Shown here: positions 28,991 through 39,132 of the stretch, piece by piece
How positions within the stretch are numbered: the first letter of the stretch is position 1
Layout of the letters: each line of letters opens with the position of its first letter
Source: Gracilariopsis chorda
Lineage: Eukaryota > Rhodophyta > Florideophyceae > Gracilariales > Gracilariaceae
NCBI GenBank assembly: GCA_003194525.1
Contig: NBIV01000022.1
Coordinates: forward strand, 434,001-498,000
DNA length: 64,000 bases
Direction of reading: 5' to 3'
Notes under the pieces: generated by a model
The model's input: the letters and a program-made list of their open reading frames with translations, nothing else
What the model was told of the DNA's origin: nothing
The model's database searches: none
Program-made: the position numbers and the translations under genes

Positions 28991-29149
28991 ACTCTGTCCG
29001 CTCCACTCTCCCCGATGATCCATTTTACTCGGCTCCGTCAACCAAAAGCCAACGCCCGTTCTAACACCTTCCTCCAGGCGCCCGCCTCTCATAGCCATCT
29101 ACCTACTAAAGCATTAACCGTTCGTTCTTAGTAAACCATCGCATCTACC

Positions 29150-30794
29150 CTACAACTCTTCCTTTGGAATACTCCCTTTTGCCATCTGCGATAAAAGTCT
29201 CACGTACGCACGCTCTCCCCTTCTGAAGCAATCCAATCGCCCGAATTCATTAGGCGAGTGTGCTTTCTCATCCAAGTGCCCAAACGCGAAAATGGTTGTA
29301 TCAAGCCCGAGCACCTCCTTCATGTGGCTGAGAGCAGGAATTGACCCTCCCATGTTGTAGTACACAGGCTCGCGTTTGTAAATATCTTTCAACACCCTAC
29401 TAGCCGCGCTGTTCATATAAGTCTTCTTGTCCGTCTTGTACGCGTTGGCCTCCCAACTGAATTCCGTGAACGACAACACAATCCCTCCTATCCTTTGTGC
29501 TTCTTTTCGCAAGTGTCTCTCAATGCATCTTAGCACGTGTTTTATCGATTGGCCGTTAACCTAAACCATGTCCAGTTGTACAGTATCAGAGAGTTAGTGC
29601 ACTGCGAATAGACAGCGGATCGTTTTCGGTCGCTCATATTGAACAACATACCACTCTGGACGATATCTTGGCGCTCGCCTCTCGCGGCAATACGGTCTTG
29701 ATTCCTTCACCTTGGAAGCCGCCAGTGATGCCCACAATCTCTAAAGTTGGTCGCAAAGACACCCTGGTTTAAGACATTTCAACCGTCTCAGTTAGTACGA
29801 GCTTTTGCGCAACGCCGCAACAATGTTGTTCAGCATACCGTTCGAGCAAAGTAAACCCTTGTTCGCCATAACTTTCATTCACACCATATATTCCCAGTAT
29901 CTCCCTTTCACTTTGCGGAAATGCCGCAATATCTTGGCGTTCCTCCTCACTTGGATCGGTCACGCCGTCATAAAAGCCCTCGACCAGCACTCGACCAGAC
30001 TCTATATCACGCAAGGAGCTCAGCAGCTGAGAAAGGGCGTGAATAGGATTCTGAACGCCTCCACCGTATACCCCAGAGTGCATGTCTGCAGCAGCAACGC
30101 GAACGTGCACTTCCAGACTCACAGATCCGCGAGCGCTAAGACATATCCCAGGAATATCCGGTGTCACTTGTCCGCCGTCCGCACTCAGCGCGTAGTCTGA
30201 ACGAAGAAGTGCAGAATGTTCCTTCAACGTTTCCAGAAGGTTTGGAGAACCAATTTCTTCCTCCCCTTCGACGAACAACTTCACATTAACTGGAAGACTT
30301 CCATGTACGGCCAGCATGGCCTTAACAGCGGTTACAGCGACGTACAAGTTGCCCTTGTCGTCAGTTGCACCCCTAGCGTAGATGCGGTTATCCACAACTG
30401 TGGGTTCAAACGGACCGTATGTCCACAGTTCTACGGGATCCTCTGGTTGCACATCGTAGTGTGCGTATATAAGCAATGTGGGAGCGTCTGCCGCATGCAG
30501 CCAATCTGCATACACGGCTGGATGTAACTTTGTTTCGAGCAGTTGAACATTCTCGAGACCACCTGCTTTTAGATCGTCTATCAGCCAGAGTGCGGCTTGT
30601 CGAACGCTCTGCTTTCGGGATGGATCTGCTGAAACGGATGGAATCTTAAGGAAACTCGTAAGGTTTTGTATAACATTGTTAGAGTGCTCAGCCAGAAATG
30701 AGTCAACTGTGTCGAAGTCGGTTTCTGACAGGAGCGCGCGCATTGGATGACACAAGTATGCCAGAAGGATCACAAGAAGCGACAGCACCAACAT
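29150..30794 (-). CDS. M20-family metallodipeptidase (CNDP-like)
   Basis: Three exons: 30794-29839, 29763-29652 and 29560-29150, 492 residues. Intron 1 is 75 nt (GTATGC, TACTAAC, AACCAG). Intron 2 is 91 nt (GTATGT, CACTAAC, TTTAG). Spliced, ..FTLLER joins [20 protein letters not shown], and AKISSRV joins VNGQSIKHV, restoring family motifs. Di-zinc ligands are visible in [27 protein letters not shown] and the C-terminal KAHSPNE. The N-terminal hydrophobic stretch ([15 protein letters not shown]) is a signal peptide or anchor. The enzyme hydrolyses dipeptides, in the CNDP/Dug1 group. The length suits the family (about 475). Confidence 0.92.
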
Positions 30795-31588
30795 GGCTCG
30801 ATTACAGAACGTGCCTGGTGAGAAAGTGAAGAATGAGAAAGATGGAGACCCGACTTTTCGCGAACGTCGCGAAGACTTTGCCCTAAGATAGCACGGGGAA
30901 TGAAGAGTAGATTCGTTTCAGAGAAGTATGTCACGCAGTTCACAACAACATGTTAATGTGATGGTCCGTGCGTTGGGTGGTCGAAGGTTAAGCATTGCCA
31001 CCCCGACGCGGAATAAGGGGTTAGATATCACATCAACGACGGACGCCAGGCAATAAATTTCCTGTTCTTTGATCTGAATCAAAAACAGACGTGCATCGAC
31101 TAGTAGACAAGAGGTCAATCACAAAAAGCGCTGAATCAAGAAAACAGTAATCCTTCGTCGCGACGAAATCCGCCACCAGTTCTTCTTCACCTTTCTGTAC
31201 ATTGCAGACGAGCGTGCGAAACAGAAGCAGCTCCTCCGCCTTCGACTAATGGCGGTTTATTGTTCCGTTATAAGTCGTTCCTCTCATTAGCATTCGTTAG
31301 TCTGCAGGTAGCCATAAAATAGTAAACGACAAGTCGATCCAAGCGTACTAAACGAATGCGGTGAACACTACGACTTCAGATAACCGAAGATACCACTGCA
31401 AACTTCTTCTGCACTTTGGCTAGTTCTGCTTCTGCTACTGCTACTGCAATACGGAGGGAACCGTTGTACGTCACCTACCGGGAAGGGAAGGCTAGCAACC
31501 CAACCCTTTACTCCTCTTTAGCCAGAAGCGCAGATCGCGTCGTAAACTTTTCAGACTCGAAAAAGTTCCCCTGGGTAGCGCAGTGGAA

Positions 31589-31619
31589 CCTACAACCATT
31601 CCACTGGAATGGTTGTAGG
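31589..31619. repeat. 15-bp perfect stem with a one-base centre
   Basis: CCTACAACCATTCCA and its exact reverse complement are separated by one C. CAGTGGAA (31581-31588) just upstream pairs with TTCCACTG (31599-31606), giving a competing stem. The preceding GGTAGCGCAGTGG fits a tRNA A-box. Confidence 0.9.
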
Positions 31620-31883
31620 TCGATTTAAAAAACTCCCATTGAAACCCATCACAAGATAAATAACAGCTTGCAACTCTGCATGGGACGCATCAGGCCAAGC
31701 TTGGGCAATCGCCGCGTTGTGATCTTATCTTTCCACCGTTCTAAACACACATCAAGGTTTTGTTTGACTTTCAGCACAAAGTCGGTTGTGGGGCTAGAGA
31801 GAGGATGATTTACGTGATCGGCTGGGAAAGGCTGAATGGAAATGGGAAGCAGGTGTTTAACGGTGCAAAAGACTCCAGAACAG

Positions 31884-31890
31884 AAAAAAA
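31884..31890 (-). terminator. Pol III terminator of tRNA-Trp
   Basis: Seven T on the minus strand, 7 bases beyond the tRNA 3' end. Confidence 0.85.
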
Positions 31891-31897
31891 TGCATCA

Positions 31898-31969
31898 TGA
31901 CCCGGACGGGATTTGAACCCACAACCTTTTGATCTGGAGTCAACTGCGCTACCGTTGCGCCACCAGGCC
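31898..31969 (-). tRNA. tRNA-Trp (CCA)
   Basis: 72 nt including the discriminator A. The acceptor stem GGCCTGG pairs with CCGGGTC (one G-T and one T-G pair). The anticodon arm is TTGA-CTCCAGA-TCAA, giving anticodon CCA. The T arm contains GGTTCAAATCC. A-box TGGCGCAACGG and B-box both match the consensus. No intron, and the CCA end is not encoded, as in nuclear tRNA genes. Confidence 0.96.
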
Positions 31970-32382
31970 AACTTCCCACAGCCGTTCGTTCGAAATAACA
32001 TGATATTTATTGTACCTACTCGCTGTTCATGTTCAACAAACACCCGTGGAACACTTCTGATTTTTTCGTTGTAACTCGTCTTCTGCCCTGAACTCCGTGA
32101 TCATGGATATCTGCCTTCATCTTCCTAGACGAGTGCGGCGGAATGAGAAGCAAATCGTGAAATCGAATTGCAGACCATTGTCCGCTTTGTTTTTAAGCTG
32201 ATATCAAAGTGATGAAAAACAGTGATCTCTGTTTCGCTTCCGGCAGCATCGACAGAGCCATTGCAGACAATCAAACTGGCAAACAAAAGATCGTTGGGAG
32301 TTTCTTTAACAGTTATAGAAAAGAATAATGCTGAAATCTGTACTCTGGGTGGTTGCATATTCACAATGTTTCGTCTCCAAAG
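31970..32382. other. Intergenic region between tRNA-Trp and the transporter 3' end
   Basis: No gene recognised. Confidence 0.4.
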
Positions 32383-33318
32383 CTAGTATATGCCAAAGAT
32401 AGTGAGGAAAGCAAACACGAAGAACAAGACACCGCCAATAAGTCTAGCACTTCTTTCCGACACAAAATTGCCAAGGAAACTGCCCCCTACAACGGCAATG
32501 ATGCTTGCAACAAAATGACCCGAAATCCCACCTACGATGACGCCCCATGGGCTCTTTGCTGCGGCCAATGCAACCGTCGCCAACATGCTCTTGTCACCCC
32601 ATTCAGCAAGGAAAATCAGACTGGTTGTTTGCGCTACGATTTTGAATGCACCACCACCCATTCCCCCTCGACCAGCCACCACATCCTTCGCATCTTGCAA
32701 CTCATCGTCATCGGCAGAAGACATGGACAGACCGGCTTTGATCGACTGGAACCCGAACCAAAGCAGTAGCGCAACGGCCGCGTAGTCGTCAAAGGGTATA
32801 GAAGTGTTAAGACTGGGAGGAAGTGCATGGAACAGTTGACCGATAACCACCGATATGACAGTCATTGCAGCCAAAGCAAGCATCGTCCCTAAAAACACGA
32901 GAAGTCGCGAATGCTTCATAGATAGCAGTGCTGAGATGAAGAACGTTTTGTCGCCGAGTTCAGAAGCGAGAACAAGAGCAAATGACGCCGTCAGTGCGGA
33001 AAGAAATGATGTTGGATCTAATGGAGCCACGAGTGGATTCGGAAAGTATCCGGTACCAAGCGCAAAAGCGGGGACAGCACGGAACACAGCAAACACAACA
33101 AGTGGGAGGAGCACTCGGGTTACTTGGGGCGCTGCAAGTATAAACTTCGGACTCTTGTCTGACTGGGGAGGTTGCGGTGGTGTTTGAAGAGAGGAGCGCG
33201 CAATTAGTCGGCGATGTACCGCTTTAAGTGGACGAAGCCGACATGCTGAGTGAAGTGAACCAGAACCGAACCTTACGGGGACACCGGAAACGAAAGCTGA
33301 AGAATTAAACGGCGTCAT
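32383..33318 (-). CDS. GDT1/TMEM165/PAM71-family cation transporter, plastid type
   Basis: 311 residues from the ATG at 33318. Residues 1-60 are rich in Ser, Arg and Ala, like a transit peptide. A hydrophobic thylakoid-type segment follows (VLLPLVVFAVFRAVPAFALG). The two signature motifs are ELGDKT (120-125) and EWGDKS (239-244), each in the first helix of a three-helix half, giving the usual inverted repeat. Chloroplast members move Mn2+ (and Ca2+) across the envelope or thylakoid to supply photosystem II. The open frame extends 38 codons further upstream, but the ATG at 33318 gives a better transit peptide. The transporter is intact and intronless. Confidence 0.93.
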   Translation of the reverse strand: MTPFNSSAFVSGVPVRFGSGSLHSACRLRPLKAVHRRLIARSSLQTPPQPPQSDKSPKFILAAPQVTRVLLPLVVFAVFRAVPAFALGTGYFPNPLVAPLDPTSFLSALTASFALVLASELGDKTFFISALLSMKHSRLLVFLGTMLALAAMTVISVVIGQLFHALPPSLNTSIPFDDYAAVALLLWFGFQSIKAGLSMSSADDDELQDAKDVVAGRGGMGGGAFKIVAQTTSLIFLAEWGDKSMLATVALAAAKSPWGVIVGGISGHFVASIIAVVGGSFLGNFVSERSARLIGGVLFFVFAFLTIFGIY

Positions 33319-33622
33319 ATCTGACTTCTTTGCACAAAAAGGATAGGGCGGCGGAGGCCGCGATTTCGGATAGAGGTCTAACAAAGCTGAGCAGAACTCT
33401 ATCGCATGCGTAGAATATCTTGGTCGGGTCACGCTTTCGGGACGGCGCAGAGGTTACAGAGATATGTATGGTCAGGCAGGCTAAGCGCAAGTTCTTGGTT
33501 TCATGGGTTCTCGTGATCGCCGTTACGAGCATTGCCACGTGTGAGGTCGATCTCAAGTCTAAGCCTCGCATCATTCTGTTTAACTCCTTTTCAAGCTGGA
33601 CATACGTACTGGTTTCGGCCAC
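33305..33622 (-). CDS. Possible small protein overlapping the transporter 5' end
   Basis: 105 codons, ATG at 33622, ending 14 bp inside the transporter coding sequence in another frame. The first ~55 residues (MAETSTYVQLEKELNRMM and on) look like a soluble helical protein; the second half does not. It may be a first exon, an upstream open frame in the transporter mRNA, or chance. Not recognised. Confidence 0.25.
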   Translation of the reverse strand: MAETSTYVQLEKELNRMMRGLDLRSTSHVAMLVTAITRTHETKNLRLACLTIHISVTSAPSRKRDPTKIFYACDRVLLSFVRPLSEIAASAALSFLCKEVRYDAV

Positions 33623-33935
33623 TTGCCGTCTGCACTGTCCAGTGAGAGAAGGATCAAGACATTAAAGGGTTAGGATCGCTACCTTTGATAACCTACTGAC
33701 TTCGTATTACAAAGGTATCTTCTTGAACTCTTGCGGGCCCTTCCTACCAACGGTACACGAACTCCTTTCCCACTAGGGTAGCTAGATAATATTCCGTTCG
33801 CGCGTATAACGGTAGTCTTCAAGCTTCTTTTTCTGCAATGCATCACCACTCCTCTGTTCGAAAAGATATGACAAGGATGTTTACCGGAAAGCTTAAACTA
33901 TACAATCGGCCTTGAGAACAACTATGGGCTTAATG
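33623..33935. other. Intergenic region
   Basis: Contains GTATTACAAAGGTATC (about 33704) and CTACCAACGGTACACG (about 33750), also seen in similar form at 28126-28150. Confidence 0.4.
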
Positions 33936-34386
33936 CTAACCACGAGGGTAGTATCCTTGCCCTCTTCGCCCACCCTGTGACGGAGCTCCTTGCTGCGGAG
34001 CTCCGTGAAGGGATCCTCCTTGGAACCCAGCACTGCCCTTGGGAGGAAGCGGATATCCGCCGAGCCGTGCCCCACCAATGTGCTGCAAAGCCTGCTGCAC
34101 CCCGGGGACTGAAAGGAGGTGCGACACACCTTGCGGTGGGATTGGCGGACCTGATGCGGAGGGTGGTGGAGGAGGGGGTGGAGGAACGCCGTCATGTCGC
34201 GCGCTCATGTTCTGCATCGCACCACGAGCCCCGGTTTCCACGGCAATACTTTGAGCCGCTTGCTTTTGCTGAAAGGCCGTGATCAGGTGGTTCAGTCTCC
34301 CAATGTCTACCGTCGGCCCCGTGAGAGCCGCTGCATTGGCAGTGGTACCCGCCGTATTCGCACCTGAGGACCCGGCACCTGGCGGT
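33936..34386 (-). other. Probable true C-terminus of the RRM protein, in a shifted frame
   Basis: On the minus strand this frame reads PPGAGSSGANTAGTTANAA, then a likely helix (VDIGRLNHLITAFQQKQAAQ), a Pro run, and QGVSHLLSVPGVQQALQHIG, ending GQGYYPRG. It joins the main frame if the GGG run at 34388-34390 had one more base. The main frame past this point (RIRRVPLPMQRLSRGRR) looks random. Confidence 0.6.
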
Positions 34387-37300
34387 TCCCATATCCTGGC
34401 GGAGCTGTATAACCTGCGCTCATATCGTTCCGACCATATTCATTATCGCCGTACCGATTGTCTTGGGAGGCATCCGCTTGACTACGCATACCGCCGGTCC
34501 TACCAACCTGGTTTGGTGCGTTATAGTACATCCCCATTTGATTGTTCATCGGCCTCCCTGACACGCTCTCGCTCCATCCGGAAGATCGATACGGGGCATT
34601 GCTTCGCCCCTGGCCATAGCGGGGGTCATATGGCTGCGTGTTGTACTGGTCTCTGGTATCGTTGCCAGACGCGTAAGGCTCACCAGCGTTACCGTACCCA
34701 TCATAACCTTGCCCGGCGTTGTTGCCAACATTACCATACGAATGCCTTGAGTCATACGCGCCTCCGTATTGCCCTTGGCCTTGATCGTGGTACTGACCGT
34801 TGTTGGTGTATTCGTTGCTGGAATACTGTCCACCAGGGGTGTACGATCCATGCAGGCGTTGGGATCCGGATCCATTCGTCGTGGTTTGTGCGTTTCCTCC
34901 ATACGCCATGTCACGAGTGCCCGTACCGCGGTTCCAGTTATAGCCATCTCCGACGGTAGCACCTGGCCTTTGAGTTGGGGTCACAGCGGCGGGGTCGTAT
35001 TCATGATCTGCGCCAGATCCGTAAGCCCCTCGACTACCACTTTGTCCGTACTGATCGCTTGTGTAGCTGTTCATGCCATTACCAGTGTACGATTGAGCGG
35101 CGCTGCGTCCGTACTCTGCACCAGAGCCTTGAGCACCCATATCGTATCCGGATCGACTGTAGTCTTCGTCGCGTCCAGTACCCCCCATGTTTGACTGACC
35201 ATAATTAGTACTACCGCCATGAGAATCATATCCATAGCCGCTCCCGTTCATTACCGGGGGCACCGGAGGCGGCGGAGGAGGGTGTACTGGTAAACTTCCC
35301 ATCGGCGATGGATTTGGGATATTGCGTCCGCCACGAGGGCCTCTGGATCCGAGACCCCACCCAGATTTGTTGTCTGGCGGAGGCATTCCATGTTGCATAC
35401 CCCACTGTGGTCTGCTGCTGCCCATGCCTCCATTTGCACCCATGTTCTGGTGCATGTTTCCCCCTCTATTGCCTTGAACAGGTCCCATGTTCGTATATTG
35501 GTTGGCCACAACGCTCGGCATTATCACACCTCGTTCAATCAGACAAACTTCTACCGCTTCTTTCAAAGGAATTACACCGTTTCCTCTTCCGGACTTTTCA
35601 TACCCTGTCTTCTCTAGAGTTCGGATTGTGCAAGTTCCAGCTTCCACATCTCGGGAGGCAACAACCATGACGTACGGGATCGTATCGCGCATAGCTTTTC
35701 CAAGTGCTTCTCCCAGGTTTGTAGCTACAATGTAAAGAATATCTGCGTTGAGGCCAGTCATATTTCTGAATACATTCTCACAATGACGAGCGTACCCCTT
35801 GGCGGTTGGACTCATGCACAAAATTCTGAGGAAAATACCATTCTTGGGGTCTGGTCTTTGTCGCCCGTACTGGGGTGGATGAACGCCACCCTTTCGAAGA
35901 GCTGAGTTTGGTGAGACGGAACGACGTCTCTTTCTAGCGCCCTGTTGCGGCAGTCCACTGTGATCGCGGTCTCGAACACGACCTCTAGTCTGCGGGAATT
36001 GGCCAGAAAGATGTGACTTGGGATGCTGGAAAGGAGTGTTGTTCTGGATGTGGGTACCTTTCTTCACCTCTCTGTTGTCAGCAATGGACAGGTCCAGGGC
36101 AATCCCGCCAATCATGCGACCCTGTTCATTTTTGACGGCAAGGGATGCAGATTCAGCAGTGGAGTACTGGACGAAACCAAAGGAGCGGCGTAAGACTGGT
36201 TCTTCGATGAGGGTTCCATATTTGTGAAAGATTTCAACTATCTCCCGGGGGCTGGTGTACTCAGAAGCTAAGTTGCCGATAAACACGCGGGCATTTTTTG
36301 GACGACTTTTAACGTACTTTGGGAGGTTTCTCGGCAGAGATCGGGTGGATAAGAGAAGACGGGGAGAAGAGGGGTTGAGGTCTCTGACTTGGGAGTTAAT
36401 ATCGTTTCCAGCTGGAAATGAGGGTTGCTCATCTGGGTGATGTTTTTGTGGTCGTACGCGTTCCTGAGGCGGGGGAACTGGAGGTGGCAGTGAAGTAGGA
36501 GCTGAAGGTGGAACAGGTAGCGGCGGTGGTTGTTCCTTTTCCCTATTATTGTCTGCATCGGTTTGAGCATCTACCGCACGTGGCGTCGCAGTCCCTTGTG
36601 TCACAATATGGTCCTTGTGGGCAATGGAATCCGGGCTGGGCTGGGCGCTCGATTGGTAGGTGGGTTCTGCTTTGTGGTCTGCTTTAGCTGACGTGTCAGC
36701 AGTCGCTTGTTCAGGAGTTTGGAACGAGGGTTGTGAGGGCGCAACAGTTTCTGCTTTCAACGGAGCATGAGTTTGAGAACTCTGATGCGTGGTGGAGGTT
36801 TTGTTTGGGCTCGCCGGCGGTACATCGGCTGTGTGTGCAACCTGAATGGGCTGTGACTTTGGTTGGTACTGCTGCAGGCCCTGTTCGAGCGGGTCGGGCT
36901 GTGTGATCGCGTGTGATGTAGGCGATGAGGGATTAGCGTATAAAGAGTGAGTCGGGTCAACCGTTGGAGTCTTTGGAGGATGCGGCTCAACCTTCGGAAC
37001 GGAGGTAGTGGTAGCGGATTGTGAGTGATCGGCAAGACCGGGGGGTGGCAGGTGTCTGTTCGTCTCGGGCGAAGACGGGGGTCGAGGCGAAGAGTTTCGG
37101 GGCTCGATCTGCTCAGTGGCAGGTGCCGAACCAGAAGGAAGGTTACTTTGGTTGGCAAGTGCGGTTGTGGTGTCTTCTACTGCGTTCGAAGGATTGGATG
37201 GTAACGGGTTATTTGACGGGGTGGTCGGACTAACAGGGACTTTAGGTTCCTGCGGTGATGGTTGGGCAGCTGGAGATTGATGCTGCTGTTGGGTGTTGTC

Positions 37301-37423
37301 GGGCTGTGGTGGAAGTGAGCGCGTTTCAAGAAGCGAGTTTTGGACATCAGACACAGTAGCGGAGGGATGTGATGGGTGGGACGTGGGGTGTGTGTTGGGG
37401 TCGGACGTATGTGAGGCGGACAT
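34307..37423 (-). CDS. Large RNA-binding protein with RRM and NCOA5-like anticodon-binding-type domain
   Basis: 1038 residues from the ATG at 37423 (MSASHTSDPN); the open frame extends 62 codons further upstream. Layout: about 370 residues rich in Pro, Ser, Thr and Gln; one RRM at about 372-445 (ARVFIGNLAS as RNP2, SFGFVQYS as RNP1); a basic linker; an alpha/beta domain at about 530-635 (RILCMSPTAKGYARHCENVF, ADILYIVATNLGEALGKAMR) resembling the HGTP-anticodon-like fold of NCOA5; then a long Gly/Tyr/Ser/Asn-rich tail with many YG and SYG units. Such tails favour phase separation in RNA granules; a nuclear role in transcription or RNA handling is inferred. The frame ends early at 34307, and better C-terminal sequence continues in another frame. 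Confidence 0.8.
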   Translation of the reverse strand: MSASHTSDPNTHPTSHPSHPSATVSDVQNSLLETRSLPPQPDNTQQQHQSPAAQPSPQEPKVPVSPTTPSNNPLPSNPSNAVEDTTTALANQSNLPSGSAPATEQIEPRNSSPRPPSSPETNRHLPPPGLADHSQSATTTSVPKVEPHPPKTPTVDPTHSLYANPSSPTSHAITQPDPLEQGLQQYQPKSQPIQVAHTADVPPASPNKTSTTHQSSQTHAPLKAETVAPSQPSFQTPEQATADTSAKADHKAEPTYQSSAQPSPDSIAHKDHIVTQGTATPRAVDAQTDADNNREKEQPPPLPVPPSAPTSLPPPVPPPQERVRPQKHHPDEQPSFPAGNDINSQVRDLNPSSPRLLLSTRSLPRNLPKYVKSRPKNARVFIGNLASEYTSPREIVEIFHKYGTLIEEPVLRRSFGFVQYSTAESASLAVKNEQGRMIGGIALDLSIADNREVKKGTHIQNNTPFQHPKSHLSGQFPQTRGRVRDRDHSGLPQQGARKRRRSVSPNSALRKGGVHPPQYGRQRPDPKNGIFLRILCMSPTAKGYARHCENVFRNMTGLNADILYIVATNLGEALGKAMRDTIPYVMVVASRDVEAGTCTIRTLEKTGYEKSGRGNGVIPLKEAVEVCLIERGVIMPSVVANQYTNMGPVQGNRGGNMHQNMGANGGMGSSRPQWGMQHGMPPPDNKSGWGLGSRGPRGGRNIPNPSPMGSLPVHPPPPPPVPPVMNGSGYGYDSHGGSTNYGQSNMGGTGRDEDYSRSGYDMGAQGSGAEYGRSAAQSYTGNGMNSYTSDQYGQSGSRGAYGSGADHEYDPAAVTPTQRPGATVGDGYNWNRGTGTRDMAYGGNAQTTTNGSGSQRLHGSYTPGGQYSSNEYTNNGQYHDQGQGQYGGAYDSRHSYGNVGNNAGQGYDGYGNAGEPYASGNDTRDQYNTQPYDPRYGQGRSNAPYRSSGWSESVSGRPMNNQMGMYYNAPNQVGRTGGMRSQADASQDNRYGDNEYGRNDMSAGYTAPPGYGNRQVPGPQVRIRRVPLPMQRLSRGRR

Positions 37424-38716
37424 GACGGGCAATTGTACTTTGCTCGTGGAATAAGAGAAAAAAGGTCGTGAACGGACGTCTGCAAGTGGTTTGAGTAACT
37501 GAAGTCCGGGTGGAAGTGTGAAATCAAGACGTGAGGCGCAACAAGTTAAGGTAGAAAGATGTCGGTTGGTGAAGGTGTCAAAGGAAGAAGGCGCAAGAAG
37601 CGCGAACAAGAAGACAAGACGGCGATATTGTAGCGAAGAACAGAGCGTGAAAGCGTTGGTAATGAAGATGGGAGTACCTTTTCGAGTATGGTTATCCTTA
37701 TATTTCTAGGGGGCGCTACTCGAAAGACGAACGCTGTGCGAAGATAATATGAGCAGAAAGAGAGTGTGTTGGGAGAGTTGGTTGAAGAAGGCTGCGAATG
37801 AAGCGGGAGAAGAGCGGAGGGTTGAGGGAAAAGCAAAGGGGGGTGTTGGTTGTGGAAAATGTTTTGCGGGCGAGAGTGCGGAGGGGAAGGGCCGGAGGGC
37901 GTGGCTGAGAGGTTAAATGCGGCAAGCGGTCGACGCGATGATTCGAGCGTCGCGATTTTGGCAGTTTTCACGGAAATATTTCATAAAATGATTGAAGGAA
38001 TTGAGCTGCACAATTCGACGGCGGGCCGCGAAAAACGCTGAAGACGAGGTGTTTTTTGCCAGTCGGCACTCCCGATGGTGTGATGTGTACTGTATATATA
38101 CCTGCATACATACTGTATATGGCAGTGACATGGCCGTACTGGTGTGGACGCACAGAGGTTCGTTTTCGTGGCGGCTTTTGGTGGTGGTTGCTCACACTGT
38201 GAGCCTCACAGATATTGCGATCTGCGAGGGATACGTTGTCGGATTCGCGCTTGTAGCAGCATTTGAAGTGAGAGATGATGTAAGGGTAGATAAGTTAGAA
38301 GACGCTCTTTCCAACTGCATGCAACGATAACGCGGGTACGTGTGATGTTCAGGACGCGTGGTCGGGGCGGCAACATTGGGGATACAGCGTACGAGGGGTA
38401 GGATTTTTATGAAATGATGGCGATAATCTGTCTAGGATGCACGCGTTGAGCGGGTGCGTTTGGCACAACGTGAATGTGTTTGCACGCACACACAGTTTAC
38501 ATGCGAATGCAAGCTACTATCGACATGTGTAGAAGTGATGAATATGGTTTCCATGCAGGGGAGGCAGGTGGCGAACGTTGCGAGCGCGGGCAAGTGATTT
38601 TGACTCGAACTGAAAGGTTTCCAAGCGCAAGCGAAGCAATGCGGACAGGGATGTACATGCGCAGTAATGTAACATTGGGATACGGGGTGTGAGGATAGCG
38701 CTTGCTGATATGGCGG
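37424..38716. other. Intergenic region between two minus-strand genes
   Basis: 1.3 kb, promoter side of the RRM protein. TATA-like CTGTATATATACC and CTGTATATGG at 38090-38121 stand close together, far from the ATG. Short open frames look random. Confidence 0.4.
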
Positions 38717-39132
38717 CTAGTTGGACTTGGCGAGATGAGGGAAGCAGTCGGTGAGTTGATGCTTGGGATGCTTGCTCTCAGCGTGCTGGCGCAGGGAGGC
38801 TTCTTTCATAGTGCACATGAAGGTCTTTACGAGGTGCACGGGGTGGGGTTGGGGGGTGTGGTCAGCAAAGGCGATGCTCACATGCATAAGGGGTGGTATG
38901 GCGAATGTTACTTACGGCGCGACATATGTTACAGATGATGTTCATGGCGGACTGATTGGATGCCATCTGAGAGCGCTTGGCCTTCTTGTTCTTTGCGGCA
39001 TTGCGCTCGCGCTTGGTGGCGGCTTTAGCTCCGTTTCTGCAAGAGGGGACAAGCGGGGGATTGCATGAGTCAGTACGACGTGGATGCGGTTAGTGAGCGA
39101 AGGCGAATAAGAAAGGCATACCCTCCTCCCAT
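38717..39132 (-). CDS. Small C2H2 zinc-finger protein, ZNF706/At2g23090 type
   Basis: Three exons: 39132-39122 (only 11 nt), 39036-38916 and 38824-38717, 79 residues. Introns are GTATGC...TTGCAG and GTAAGT...GTAAAG. The product begins MGGGNGAKAATKRERNAAK, a 4F5-like basic helix. It continues SQMASNQSAMNIICNICRA and, across the second junction, TFMCTMKEASLRQHAESKHP, ending DCFPHLAKSN. CNIC plus H-x4-H form the zinc site; spacing across the junction equals that of the plant protein as I recall it. Members are small nuclear or cytosolic proteins of unclear role; human ZNF706 is linked to exit from stem-cell self-renewal. Divergent from the hemerythrin-like gene. Confidence 0.88.

Larger units (their letters stand above)
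30795..31897. other. Intergenic region containing a perfect hairpin
   Basis: No coding gene seen. A 31-base hairpin lies at 31589-31619. The first ~100 bp upstream of the dipeptidase ATG should hold its promoter. Confidence 0.5.

Noticed and set aside
31574-31645. Possible second tRNA near the 31.59-kb hairpin
   Set aside because: Only the D-arm-like GGTAGCGCAGTGG fits; the rest is a long perfect stem without T arm or acceptor pairing.
34279-34959. 226-codon plus-strand frame opposite the Gly/Tyr-rich tail
   Set aside because: Produced by the antisense of a low-complexity repeat; rich in His, Arg and Cys with no conserved pattern.
37424-37609. 62-codon upstream extension of the RRM protein
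   Set aside because: The ATG at 37423 starts sequence continuous in composition with the Pro/Ser-rich region; the extension looks like 5' UTR, though it cannot be excluded.
37992-38330. 112-codon frame with TATA-like repeats inside
   Set aside because: No homology features, no clear start context; the TATATA stretch lies within it, not upstream.
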